A stretch of 64,000 nt of DNA, taken from NCBI GenBank assembly GCA_003331305.1, contig QOQB01000002.1, positions 111,948 to 175,947 on the forward strand, given 5' to 3'. The position numbers and the translations under genes are program-made. This stretch comes from Flavobacteriales bacterium (GTDB lineage: Bacteria > Bacteroidota > Bacteroidia > Flavobacteriales > Flavobacteriaceae). Shown here one piece after another: positions 15,858-24,500 of the stretch. A model generated the notes under the pieces. The model made no database searches and was not told where the DNA came from. It worked only from the letters and a program-made list of their open reading frames with translations. Position 1 is the first letter of the stretch, and the number at the start of each line of letters is the position of its first letter.

Positions 15858-17780
15858 TTAGATAGAAATGAGCATTCGAATAAATGCTTGCCGTTTGGCC
15901 GCAGGCTCATAATAGCGTCCACCAAAGGCGTTAATTCGTATGTTGTCAAAAAAAGATGAGTTCACAATATTGTTTACCCCTAGGGAAATCAAAGAATTTT
16001 GCCATTTACGTTGCAGTACTACGTCTGCAGTCCAAAACTGTGGAACACGTACTGTATTATCGCTATCAGCATATCGATTTCCAATATGTCTTGCCTGAAT
16101 GGAGAGCTTTGTTTTTCCAAGTTGTTGGCGCAAAGTTGTGGCAAATTGATTTTTTGGAACGTTCGGGAGTTCTTTTTTTGCCTCGGTTTGATATTGTCCA
16201 TGACTGTATGAAAAGGCGACATTTGCAGAAGTGGTAAACTGCCAATTTCCTTCTAATTCAACGCCTTTTCGAAAAGTACGCCCAATATTTCTATAAAAAT
16301 TCTGCCCTTGAAAGGCCTCAAGCTCATAGGGAGAAATCTCATTTTTTGTTTCGGTATAGAACAGCGTTAGAAATGCATTGAATTTCTTTTTGCGAAATGA
16401 AACTCCAAGCTCTGTTTCATTAGATTTTTGTGGTTTTAGCGAAGAGTTAAAGCCTGTTTCACCAGATGGATTTGCCGAAAGCTCGTTAAGTGATGGCGTT
16501 TCAAACCCCGTACCCCAACGCAGATGACTGCTAAACTGAGAGCTTAATTTTCGATACACTGCCACCATGGGTGAAAGCGCTGCTACATTTTTTTTCCCAG
16601 CATTCGTTCCCAAAAAGTCAGTCAATCCTATTTGGTGAATGTCGGCACGAAGAGCAGTTCGGAAACGCCAATCTACACACGCATATTCTACAATACCATA
16701 AGTGCCTATATTGTAAAAACGTTCGTTTTGATGTAGTGTTTTTCCCCCTTTAACTCCCATGTCATTTTTAAATCGAAAACGCGCATCATGCTGCGCAGCA
16801 CTTTCAAAACCATATTGCCACAGCCAGTTGTTTTTATTTCCAGATGTTTGCAATCCCAACCCAAAATAGTCACGCCCTAAATCTATTTGGCCACCATATT
16901 CAAATGGCAAGCGCGCATCTAATGCTCTACGTGTGTAAAATGCGTAAGAAAGCCAATTTTTTGTTTTGAAACGAGCGCTGATTTGGTGTTGCTGTACTTG
17001 TTCTCCAGCAGTGTATATCAGATTTGCTTCACGGGCTTGCTTCGGGTTTTGACTAACCTGCTTAAGGGTAAGACCACCTGGGTCGTTTGCAAATGGACTA
17101 AGGAAAAATGAATAGTCAACTTTTAAGGAATTCCCATTGGTAAAGTCGGTTTCATTAGATAGCGATAAAAGAGTGTTTTCATAAGCACTCCATTGTCGGT
17201 AGCCTTCTTGCTTTTGATGTGTTACTATGGCGCGAAAGCGATTTTTTTCTTGCGCTTTGCCCCATGTAGCTGTTAATGATTGCAATTGAAAATCACCCAA
17301 AGTTACAGCCATATTAGCGGTAGAAATGATTGGAGCACTTTGCAGGGAAATCACTCCTCCAGAGGCATTTCCATATAAGCCACTCGAAAGTCCACGAAGC
17401 ACTTCAATAGCACCTATTTGAGGTAAAGGAATATGATCCAATTGCGTTTGTCCATCTGGAGTAGTAATAGGAATACCATCCAATAAAACTTTGATACCGC
17501 GTATACCAAAAGTAGCACGTGCGCCAAACCCTCGAATAGATACACGAGTATCTTGTGTAAAGTTCTGTTGACTACTCACAAATAAACTGGGTATTTGCTG
17601 TAAAAACCCACCTACTTCTTGTGTAGTCGTTAGACTTAATGTATCCGAAATAATAGTTGCGCTCAGGGGTTGTATGTCACTTTTTATCCGTTGTGCGCGC
17701 AACACTACCTCGTCTAATTGCTGAACTTGACTGTTGGCAGCCAGCCCAAAAAGACACAAAAGAATTGTGAGTCTAAGCAT
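15858..17780 (-). CDS. TonB-dependent outer-membrane receptor, YncD/PqqU-like
   Basis: About 640 residues. The open frame begins at 17798, but the ATG at 17780 starts a normal signal peptide (MLRLTILLCLFGLAANSQ), so it is preferred. It overlaps the end of rimM by 8 bp, suggesting translational coupling. The plug domain contains SIRGFGARATFGIRG, DGIPITTPDGQTQ and IEVLRGLSSGLYGNASGG. This combination, a short barrel and GYRQWSAYEN, resembles E. coli YncD (PqqU, the PQQ importer) more than siderophore or SusC-type receptors. There is no carboxypeptidase-regulatory-like N-terminal domain. The next gene is a PQQ-dependent dehydrogenase, which fits a PQQ import role. Confidence 0.8.
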   Translation of the reverse strand: MLRLTILLCLFGLAANSQVQQLDEVVLRAQRIKSDIQPLSATIISDTLSLTTTQEVGGFLQQIPSLFVSSQQNFTQDTRVSIRGFGARATFGIRGIKVLLDGIPITTPDGQTQLDHIPLPQIGAIEVLRGLSSGLYGNASGGVISLQSAPIISTANMAVTLGDFQLQSLTATWGKAQEKNRFRAIVTHQKQEGYRQWSAYENTLLSLSNETDFTNGNSLKVDYSFFLSPFANDPGGLTLKQVSQNPKQAREANLIYTAGEQVQQHQISARFKTKNWLSYAFYTRRALDARLPFEYGGQIDLGRDYFGLGLQTSGNKNNWLWQYGFESAAQHDARFRFKNDMGVKGGKTLHQNERFYNIGTYGIVEYACVDWRFRTALRADIHQIGLTDFLGTNAGKKNVAALSPMVAVYRKLSSQFSSHLRWGTGFETPSLNELSANPSGETGFNSSLKPQKSNETELGVSFRKKKFNAFLTLFYTETKNEISPYELEAFQGQNFYRNIGRTFRKGVELEGNWQFTTSANVAFSYSHGQYQTEAKKELPNVPKNQFATTLRQQLGKTKLSIQARHIGNRYADSDNTVRVPQFWTADVVLQRKWQNSLISLGVNNIVNSSFFDNIRINAFGGRYYEPAAKRQAFIRMLISI

Positions 17781-18306
17781 CTTGCGTATACAAATCAATC
17801 AACCCAGGGGGTGTGTTCACATGAAGTAATTGGGCATTTCTATCAACAGTTAAGATGATATCATCCACTATGGGAATTAACGCGGTTTTACCCTTAATAT
17901 CAACCTCTAGAGTGGCTTGGGCTGTTTGCTCATTTACGTGGGTAATCTTTCCAAGTGTGCCAAGGTTTTTATCTTCTACCGTAAATCCTATGATTTCGTG
18001 ATAATAAAACCTATTTCCTGTTAGCGTGGGTAGCTCTGTTAAAGGCAAATAGGCTTTTGACTTTAAGACTAGATTTGCGTCTTCTTCAGATGAAATATCT
18101 TCAAGTTTAAGCCGTAACAGGCCTTGCTTGTGCATGCTACATTTTAAAACAAAATAGGGAACAAGCGCATTGTCTTGTGCTAAAAATAATGTTTCGATTG
18201 ATAGATACTGCTCAGGCTCGTCTGTGTCAAGTTTTAGTAAAATTTCGCCCTTAAAGCTGTATTTACTGACGACTGTGCCTACAAAAAAGCAGTCCTCAAC
18301 ACGCAT
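17773..18306 (-). CDS. rimM: Ribosome maturation factor RimM
   Basis: 177 residues; a PRC-barrel protein needed for maturation of the 30S head, where it binds S19 and the 16S 3' domain. The N-terminal FFVGTVVSKYSFKGEILLKLDTD matches the RimM beta-barrel. The C-terminal PRC part contains YYHEIIGFTVEDKNLGTLGKI and ALIPIVDDIILTVD. It starts 3 bp after the rpsP stop, the common rpsP-rimM pairing. Confidence 0.95.
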   Translation of the reverse strand: MRVEDCFFVGTVVSKYSFKGEILLKLDTDEPEQYLSIETLFLAQDNALVPYFVLKCSMHKQGLLRLKLEDISSEEDANLVLKSKAYLPLTELPTLTGNRFYYHEIIGFTVEDKNLGTLGKITHVNEQTAQATLEVDIKGKTALIPIVDDIILTVDRNAQLLHVNTPPGLIDLYTQDA

Positions 18307-18309
18307 GAT

Positions 18310-18936
18310 TTATTCAGTAGCTTCTGCGCTGTCTTTGTCGTCTATTGCTTCAGCTTCAGCAGCAGGCGCCTCTTCAGCAGGAGCTTCTTCTTCAACTGCT
18401 TCAGCAGCAGATTCCGCTTCTGCGGCAGCAGCCTTTGCTTGCGCTTCAGCTTCTGCGGCAGCAACTTCAGCTTCTGCGGCAGCGATAGCAGCTTCTGCAT
18501 CTGCTTTGCGCTTTTCGTTGATTTCTTTTTCAGCAGCAAGTGCTTTTGCTTTTTCGTCAGCTTTCACCTTTGCTACTTTGTCTTTTGCAACATCTTGACG
18601 TGATGCTTTTTCGCTAACCCAGGCAGTAAATTTTGTTTCCACATCCTCTTCAGAGTGAGCGCCTTTGCGCACACCGCTTACCAAGTGATTTTTTAATAAC
18701 GCACCTGTTTCTGAAAGTAAATTTCTTGCTGTATCTGTAGGTTGCGCTCCATTTTGAAGCCAATCTACAGCGCGGTCTATCTTAATGTCAACCGTTGCTG
18801 GATTTGTATTTGGATTATAAGTTCCTATTTTTTCAAGGTAACGCCCATCACGTTTAGAGCGTGAATCTGCAGCTACTACCCAATAAAAGGGTTTTCCTTT
18901 TTTACCGTGTCGTTGAAGTCGAATCTTAACTGGCAT
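18310..18936 (-). CDS. rpsP: 30S ribosomal protein S16 with long Ala/Glu-rich C-terminal tail
   Basis: Residues 1-80 are a standard S16 ([48 protein letters not shown]). Typical bacterial S16 is 80-90 residues; this one is 208. The tail begins as a Lys/Ala/Glu helix ([20 protein letters not shown]) and ends in low-complexity Ala/Glu/Pro sequence, strongly acidic at the end. Extended S16 proteins are seen in other flavobacteria. It is first in rpsP-rimM-TBDR-GSDH and has a well-formed promoter upstream. Confidence 0.95.
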   Translation of the reverse strand: MPVKIRLQRHGKKGKPFYWVVAADSRSKRDGRYLEKIGTYNPNTNPATVDIKIDRAVDWLQNGAQPTDTARNLLSETGALLKNHLVSGVRKGAHSEEDVETKFTAWVSEKASRQDVAKDKVAKVKADEKAKALAAEKEINEKRKADAEAAIAAAEAEVAAAEAEAQAKAAAAEAESAAEAVEEEAPAEEAPAAEAEAIDDKDSAEATE

Positions 18937-18950
18937 ATCAAATTAAATTT

Positions 18951-18965
18951 TTGGGTTCAAAACCC
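18951..18965 (-). promoter_or_regulatory. Small hairpin in the rpsP 5' leader
   Basis: On the minus strand GGGTT-TTG-AACCC forms a short perfect stem about 15 bp before the rpsP ATG. It is a candidate element for S16 translational control, but is short enough to be chance. Confidence 0.3.
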
Positions 18966-18982
18966 TGGTTATTAATGCGTGG

Positions 18983-19012
18983 CAAAGCTACACTATTTTT
19001 TGTTTTCACCAA
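18983..19012 (-). promoter_or_regulatory. Promoter of rpsP-rimM operon
   Basis: On the minus strand, TTG (19012-19010), a 19-bp spacer, then TAGCTTTG (18990-18983). Both elements match the Bacteroidota -33/-7 consensus. It implies a leader of about 40 nt. Confidence 0.75.
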
Positions 19013-19087
19013 ACGTTAATAACTTCATGTTCTAATACATCTAGTTTCGCATATAACTTCGTTAAATTAGTACACTAATCTCGGAGC

Positions 19088-22000
19088 ATGTTTTTAATCT
19101 TTGATACTGAAACTACGGGTTTACCCAAACGCTGGGACGCGCCTATTTCGGATGCCGAAAACTGGCCACGCTGTGTTCAAGTGGCTTGGCAGCTTCACGA
19201 TCAATATGGAACACTTGTTGAGCATAAAGATTTCATTGTAGCTCCGGATGGCTTTGATATTCCCTTTGAATCTGAACAAATTCATGGTATCAGTACTGCT
19301 TTAGCACAAAAACAAGGCGTTCCGCTGATTGAAGTCCTTTCCGCATTTGAAGCAACGCTTTCCATAACACAATTTGTTGTAGGCCATAATGTGGGCTTTG
19401 ATGTTAATATTATGGGAGCAGAACTGCACCGACTCCAACGCGACACATCTATTACTGCCCTACCAGTATTAGATACCTGCACGGAAGAAACAGCCACACT
19501 TTGCCAGCTTCCTGGAGGTAGAGGAGGCAAATTTAAATTGCCAACACTGACAGAGTTATACAAGAATCTTTTTAATGAAAACTTTGCAGAAGCACACAAT
19601 GCTACCGCTGATGTTGAAGCCACGGCACGTGTATTTTTGGAACTTATTCGGCAAAATAAATTCACGCTAAGCAATGAAGAAACCCCAGGTTTTATAACAT
19701 CAAAAATCCAAGAAAAATACCCTACTCAAGTACCACTTGCTGGCATAACGCATCAAAACCTAAAAAAAGCGTCGGAAAAACTAGTGCAAAAAGAACAGCC
19801 CGAAGCCAATATTTTGCCACTACAATCTAATAAGATTTCTGATTTACCGTTTGCCCATTTACATACATTTTCACAGTTTTCAGTGCTTCAGTCCACCATT
19901 AGGGTAAAAGAACTTGCCGAAACGGCTGACAATTTAAATATGCCGGCGGTTGCCCTAACGGATTTAGGCAATCTTATGGGGGCGTTTCATTTTGTAAAAT
20001 CTGTCAAACAAGTAAACGCTCAAAGACCAGAGGATGACAGTAGACCACCGTTAAAACCCATAGTAGGAATTACACTTAATGTTTGCGAAAATCATCTAGA
20101 TCGAAGTCGCAGAGACAATGGGTATCAAATGGTCTTTTTAGCAAAAAACAAGGCAGGATATCAAAATCTAACTAAATTATCTTCATTGGCATACACACAA
20201 GGATTCTACTATGTGCCACGTGTTGATCGAGACCTTATCAAAAAATACAAAAACGATATCATTGTTTTAACAGGGAATGCATATGGAGAAGTGCCATCAA
20301 AGCTGCTAAACGTAGGCGAAAAGCAAGCCGAAGAGGCGCTGCTTTGGTGGAAAAAGCAATTTACAAACGACTTGTATATTGAAATTATGCGTCATGGTCA
20401 AAACGATGAAAATCGTATTAATCCCGTACTCGTGCAGTTTTCAAAAAGACATGATGTTAAATTGGTTGCCACCAATTCTGCGTATTATTTAAAACAGGAG
20501 GAGGCAAATGCACACGATATTTTACTTTGCGTAAAGGATGGTGAGAAGCAAGCCACTCCCATTGGCAGGGGACGTGGATATAGGTATGGCTTGCCTAATC
20601 AAGAATACTACTTTAAAACTTCTGAGCAGATGAGAGAGCTTTTCAACGATTTGCCAGAAGCGTTGGAAAGTATTTTAGAAATTATAGGTAAAATAACGGC
20701 ATTTGATTTGGCTCGAGATGTACTGCTACCTAAGTTTGATATTCCAGCTCAATTTGTGTCTGATGAAGACACAAAAGACGGAGGAAAACGTGGCGAAAAT
20801 GCCTATCTGCGCCACTTGACCTATAGGGGAGCAAACGAGCGTTATACAAACTTGGATGACGAACTTAAAGAACGCATCGATTTTGAGTTAAGTGTAATTG
20901 AAAACACAGGCTACCCTGGTTATTTTTTGATTGTGCAAGATTTTATTGCTGCAGCTCGTAATATGGACGTTTCGGTGGGCCCTGGTCGTGGTTCGGCTGC
21001 TGGTTCAGTAGTCGCCTACTGCCTTAAAATTACCAACATCGATCCCATAAAATATGATTTGCTTTTTGAGCGCTTTCTCAATCCAGACCGTGTTAGTCTA
21101 CCCGATATCGACATTGATTTTGACGATGAAGGTCGCTCTAAAGTCATGGATTATGTAATTGAAAAATACGGCGCAAATCAAGTGGCACAAATTATTACCT
21201 ATGGCACTATGGCCGCAAAATCATCTATTCGCGATACGGCGCGTGTGTTGGATTTGTCTTTGGGAGATGCCGATAGGGTAGCCAAGCTTGTGCCCAATAT
21301 GAAGCTTAAAAAGATTTTTAATTCCGATGATAAGACACTTAAAGAAAATCTAAGATCTGATGATTTTGCTCGTGTTGCTCAGCTAAAAGCTATAGCTGAC
21401 GGCAATGATCTTGAAGCAGAGACTTTGAAACAAGCACAAGTTCTTGAGGGTTCATTACGCAACACAGGAATTCATGCCTGTGGTGTTATCATTACACCCG
21501 ACGACATCACGGAATTTGTCCCTATTGCTACGGCAAAAGATTCGGACTTGTGCGTTACCCAGTTTGATAATGCGGTGGTTGAAGACGCAGGCTTGCTAAA
21601 AATGGATTTTTTAGGGCTCAAAACCTTAACGCTAATTAAAGACACGGTCAAACTTGTCAAATACAGACACAACATCGACTTGGACCCAGATGCATTTCCT
21701 TTAGATGATACACCTACTTTTGAGTTGTTTCAACGTGGCGAAACAGTTGGCATATTTCAGTACGAAAGTGCCGGGATGCAAAAATATCTTAGAGATTTAA
21801 AACCCAATGTTTTTGACGACTTGATAGCAATGAACGCCCTGTATCGCCCAGGACCGCTGGAGTATATTCCAAGTTTTGTACGACGTAAAAACGGGCAAGA
21901 AGAAATTACATACGATTTGCCTGCCATGGAACAATACCTTAAGCAGACCTATGGCATTACCGTATATCAGGAGCAAGTAATGCTGTTGTCACAATCGTTG

Positions 22001-23419
22001 GCGGGCTTTAGTAAGGGCCAGGCCGATGTGCTACGCAAAGCCATGGGGAAAAAGATTTTCTCACTGCTAGAACAGTTAAAACCACAGTTTTTAAATGGCG
22101 GAGAAAAACGTGGGCATCCAAGGGAAATTCTCGAAAAAATATGGAAAGACTGGGAAGCATTTGCTTCTTATGCGTTTAACAAATCACATTCTACCTGCTA
22201 TGCTTGGGTGGCCTACCAAACGGCCTACTTGAAGGCGAATTACCCCGCAGAGTATATGGCCGCTGTATTGTCCAACAATATGAGCGACATCAAGCAAGTG
22301 AGCTTTTTTATGGAAGAGTGTCGCCGGATGGGGATTTCGGTACTTGGTCCAGACGCGAACGAATCGTTCTATAAGTTTACTGTTAACGATCAAGGTGCCA
22401 TACGCTTTGGTATGGGTGCTGTAAAAGGTGTGGGGCATGCTGCTGTCAAAACTATTGTGGAAAATCGCTCAGAAAAGCCGTATTCCTCTATTTTTGATTT
22501 GACCCAACGAATAGACTTGCGCGCTGCCAACAAAAAATCGTTTGAAAGCTTGATTTTGGCAGGTGGTTTTGATTCGCTCTCATCGGCGCATCGTGCACAG
22601 TATTTTCATCACAATGGTGATGGGGTAAGTTTTGTAGAAAAGGCATTGCGTTACGGGGCTCAGCATCAAGAAAATGAGCAGTCGGCTCAGGTAAGTTTAT
22701 TTGGTGCTGATTCAGCAGCGAGTATTCCCACGCCCACGCTTCCCGACTGTGATCCATGGGATGCACTACATACACTAAAACAAGAAAAAGAAGTGGTTGG
22801 AATTTATCTTTCTGGGCATCCTCTTGACGATTTTGCCCCTGCCATGAAGCATTTTTGTAATGCTAAGATGGGCTTACTTAATGATCTTGATCAATTGGTA
22901 AATAAAGAGCTCAGCTTTGGGGGCATGGTTGGAGAGGTGGATCATCGCGTTTCAAAAAACGGCAAAGGATGGGCGATATTTTCTCTTGAAGATTTTGAGG
23001 AATCGTATGAGTTTAAAATTTTTGGAGAGGATTATTTAAAATACCGCCACTTTTTGGTTTCAGATAGTTTTATTCATGTTAAAGCACTGGTTAGAGAGGG
23101 GTGGGTCAACAGAGAAACAGGAAAACGAGGAGAGCCTAGATTGCAATTCAATGCCTTTCAACAACTGCAGGATACACTTGCTACATATACCAAAAAAATC
23201 ACATTGCGTTTAGATGCCAATAGCCTAGATCAACAACTACTAACGTTTCTTGACAACTTGTTTAAAGAAAATAAAGGCGACCACAAAGTAGACATGACGT
23301 TTTATGAGACAGAGGAGCAATTAAAATTGGTTACCACAAGCCGAAAATTAAAGGTACATGTTGGCGAGTCGCTATTGACAGCGTTAGATGAATATCCAGT
23401 TTCATACAAACTAAATTAA
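19088..23419 (+). CDS. dnaE: DNA polymerase III alpha subunit with fused N-terminal 3'-5' exonuclease
   Basis: 1443 residues, longer than the usual ~1160-residue DnaE. Residues 1-195 are a DnaQ-like DEDD exonuclease: FDTETTGLP (ExoI), VVGHNVGFDVNIMG (ExoII), EAHNATADVEATARV (ExoIII). Next come the PHP domain (from about 255, PFAHLHTFSQFSVLQ), the polymerase palm with GPGRGSAAGS and PDIDIDFDD (catalytic Asp), the fingers/thumb, a helix-hairpin-helix region (RFGMGAVKGVGHAAV), and a C-terminal OB domain. It is the replicative polymerase with a built-in proofreader. PHP residues LHTFS differ from the HTHS form of active PHP enzymes, so that domain may be structural. Confidence 0.95.
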   Translation: MFLIFDTETTGLPKRWDAPISDAENWPRCVQVAWQLHDQYGTLVEHKDFIVAPDGFDIPFESEQIHGISTALAQKQGVPLIEVLSAFEATLSITQFVVGHNVGFDVNIMGAELHRLQRDTSITALPVLDTCTEETATLCQLPGGRGGKFKLPTLTELYKNLFNENFAEAHNATADVEATARVFLELIRQNKFTLSNEETPGFITSKIQEKYPTQVPLAGITHQNLKKASEKLVQKEQPEANILPLQSNKISDLPFAHLHTFSQFSVLQSTIRVKELAETADNLNMPAVALTDLGNLMGAFHFVKSVKQVNAQRPEDDSRPPLKPIVGITLNVCENHLDRSRRDNGYQMVFLAKNKAGYQNLTKLSSLAYTQGFYYVPRVDRDLIKKYKNDIIVLTGNAYGEVPSKLLNVGEKQAEEALLWWKKQFTNDLYIEIMRHGQNDENRINPVLVQFSKRHDVKLVATNSAYYLKQEEANAHDILLCVKDGEKQATPIGRGRGYRYGLPNQEYYFKTSEQMRELFNDLPEALESILEIIGKITAFDLARDVLLPKFDIPAQFVSDEDTKDGGKRGENAYLRHLTYRGANERYTNLDDELKERIDFELSVIENTGYPGYFLIVQDFIAAARNMDVSVGPGRGSAAGSVVAYCLKITNIDPIKYDLLFERFLNPDRVSLPDIDIDFDDEGRSKVMDYVIEKYGANQVAQIITYGTMAAKSSIRDTARVLDLSLGDADRVAKLVPNMKLKKIFNSDDKTLKENLRSDDFARVAQLKAIADGNDLEAETLKQAQVLEGSLRNTGIHACGVIITPDDITEFVPIATAKDSDLCVTQFDNAVVEDAGLLKMDFLGLKTLTLIKDTVKLVKYRHNIDLDPDAFPLDDTPTFELFQRGETVGIFQYESAGMQKYLRDLKPNVFDDLIAMNALYRPGPLEYIPSFVRRKNGQEEITYDLPAMEQYLKQTYGITVYQEQVMLLSQSLAGFSKGQADVLRKAMGKKIFSLLEQLKPQFLNGGEKRGHPREILEKIWKDWEAFASYAFNKSHSTCYAWVAYQTAYLKANYPAEYMAAVLSNNMSDIKQVSFFMEECRRMGISVLGPDANESFYKFTVNDQGAIRFGMGAVKGVGHAAVKTIVENRSEKPYSSIFDLTQRIDLRAANKKSFESLILAGGFDSLSSAHRAQYFHHNGDGVSFVEKALRYGAQHQENEQSAQVSLFGADSAASIPTPTLPDCDPWDALHTLKQEKEVVGIYLSGHPLDDFAPAMKHFCNAKMGLLNDLDQLVNKELSFGGMVGEVDHRVSKNGKGWAIFSLEDFEESYEFKIFGEDYLKYRHFLVSDSFIHVKALVREGWVNRETGKRGEPRLQFNAFQQLQDTLATYTKKITLRLDANSLDQQLLTFLDNLFKENKGDHKVDMTFYETEEQLKLVTTSRKLKVHVGESLLTALDEYPVSYKLN

Positions 23420-23488
23420 GTATCAAGTTCCCAAATGCACCCATAACAAGAGTTGATTTAAAAACATGTTATTATGTGAAAAAGGTAG

Positions 23489-23496
23489 TACATTTG
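23489..23496 (+). promoter_or_regulatory. -7 box of trxA
   Basis: TACATTTG lies 23 bp before the trxA ATG at 23519. A weak -33 TTA lies 17 bp upstream of it. Confidence 0.6.
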
Positions 23497-23518
23497 ATTA
23501 CCTTAAAATTTAAATGAT

Positions 23519-23836
23519 ATGGCACTAGAAATAACAGATGCTAGCTTTGATGAAGTTGTATTGAAATCCTCTCAACCTGTGCTGGTTGACTTTTGGGCAG
23601 AGTGGTGCGGTCCATGCCGTATGGTTGGCCCCATTATTGACGAGCTAAGCCAAGAATACGATGGGAAAGCAGTTGTTGGTAAGGTAGACGTGGATAATAA
23701 CCAAGAATTTGCTGCCAAATTTGGAGTACGAAATATTCCAACGGTATTGCTTTTTAAGAATGGCGAATTGGTAGACCGTAAAGTTGGTGTATCGCCAAAA
23801 GCTGTTTACGCTGCTGCGATAGAAGAGCAGCTTTAA
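23519..23836 (+). CDS. trxA: Thioredoxin
   Basis: 105 residues, classical cytoplasmic thioredoxin with active site WAEWCGPC (Cys30/Cys33), the preceding VLVDFWA strand, and the cis-proline in RNIPTVLLF. It has no signal peptide. It reduces protein disulphides, for example in ribonucleotide reductase and peroxiredoxins. Monocistronic by appearance, with its own TAnnTTTG box. Confidence 0.97.
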   Translation: MALEITDASFDEVVLKSSQPVLVDFWAEWCGPCRMVGPIIDELSQEYDGKAVVGKVDVDNNQEFAAKFGVRNIPTVLLFKNGELVDRKVGVSPKAVYAAAIEEQL

Positions 23837-23854
23837 TCAAAATCTTTTTTGCGT

Positions 23855-23884
23855 TTGTGTATCCGAAAATGCGGTGTATATTTG
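23855..23884 (+). promoter_or_regulatory. Promoter of tRNA-Asp
   Basis: TTG (23855-23857), a 19-bp spacer, TATATTTG (23877-23884): a consensus Bacteroidota promoter ending 18 bp before the mature tRNA. Confidence 0.8.
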
Positions 23885-23902
23885 CACGCACCTAACGCAA
23901 AC

Positions 23903-23976
23903 GGTCTGGTAGTTCAGCTGGTTAGAATACATGCCTGTCACGCATGGGGTCGCGGGTTCGAGTCCCGTCCAGACCG
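23903..23976 (+). tRNA. tRNA-Asp (GTC)
   Basis: 74-nt cloverleaf: acceptor GGTCTGG/CCAGACC, anticodon stem CATGC/GCATG with loop CTGTCAC (anticodon GTC), T-arm GCGGG-TTCGAGT-CCCGT, discriminator G, no encoded CCA. Confidence 0.97.
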
Positions 23977-23978
23977 CT

Positions 23979-23997
23979 AAGCACTTAAAGTGCTTTT
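23979..23997 (+). terminator. Terminator of tRNA-Asp
   Basis: AAGCACT-TAA-AGTGCTT followed by a short T-run, directly after the tRNA. Confidence 0.7.
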
Positions 23998-24018
23998 TGA
24001 AATCAACGCGTTGTGTTG

Positions 24019-24040
24019 CTTGCAAACAGTTGTTTGCAAG
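24019..24040. repeat. Perfect 10-bp inverted repeat downstream of tRNA-Asp
   Basis: CTTGCAAACA (24019-24028) and TGTTTGCAAG (24031-24040) around GT. It lies between the tRNA terminator and a second terminator-like hairpin at 24054-24091 (AGCCC/GGGCT, 23-nt loop, six T). It could be an operator for the DUF983 gene or part of a short RNA. Confidence 0.45.
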
Positions 24041-24103
24041 AGGTTCGTAGAAGAGCCCATGAGAAGCTTTCCTGAATTGGAGGGCTTTTTTGCTTTATTG
24101 ATT

Positions 24104-24111
24104 TACATTTG
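24104..24111 (+). promoter_or_regulatory. -7 box of the DUF983 gene
   Basis: TACATTTG lies 14 bp before the ATG at 24126. The nearest upstream TTG is 24 bp away, slightly too far. Confidence 0.5.
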
Positions 24112-24125
24112 CACAAACCTAGATC

Positions 24126-24500
24126 ATGAGTTATATAGTCTCGCTGCTCAATCTCCGTTGTCCAAAATGCCGAACTGGAAAAATGTTTCAACATAAGCCC
24201 TATAGTTTTAGGGGGCTAAGCTCTCTAAATAAAACGTGTCCGCATTGTATCACTTCATATCAGTTAGAACCTTCTTTTTTCTACGGCTCTATGTATGTTT
24301 CGTATGCTTTAGGCGTAGCCTTAGCGGTGGCAGTATATGTTTTGCTACTACTTTTTGGATTGCAAAAAAACGCACTTAGGTCATTTTTTATTATTGCTTC
24401 CTCCATTATAGTACTATCTCCTTATATATATCAACTTTCAAAGGTGATTTGGGCAAGTTTTTTTATAAAATTTGACTCTAAAAAGGTGTCTAAAGATTAG
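24126..24500 (+). CDS. DUF983 family membrane protein
   Basis: 124 residues. The N-terminus carries two Cys pairs of a zinc-ribbon type, RCPKCRTGK (about residues 11-19) and CPHC (about 38-41), followed by two hydrophobic helices (about 55-79 and 88-112). This is the layout of the widespread DUF983 family, of unknown function. It ends 4 bp inside the convergent MscS gene. Confidence 0.8.
   Translation: MSYIVSLLNLRCPKCRTGKMFQHKPYSFRGLSSLNKTCPHCITSYQLEPSFFYGSMYVSYALGVALAVAVYVLLLLFGLQKNALRSFFIIASSIIVLSPYIYQLSKVIWASFFIKFDSKKVSKD

Noticed and set aside
18170..18598. A 142-codon Ser/Ala-rich frame on the plus strand opposite rpsP
   Set aside because: It is the antisense shadow of the Ala/Glu-rich S16 tail; low-complexity codons remove stops on the other strand.
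23998..24125. Integration (att) site of a mobile element at tRNA-Asp
   Set aside because: No integrase and no repeat of the tRNA 3' end in the flanking sequence.
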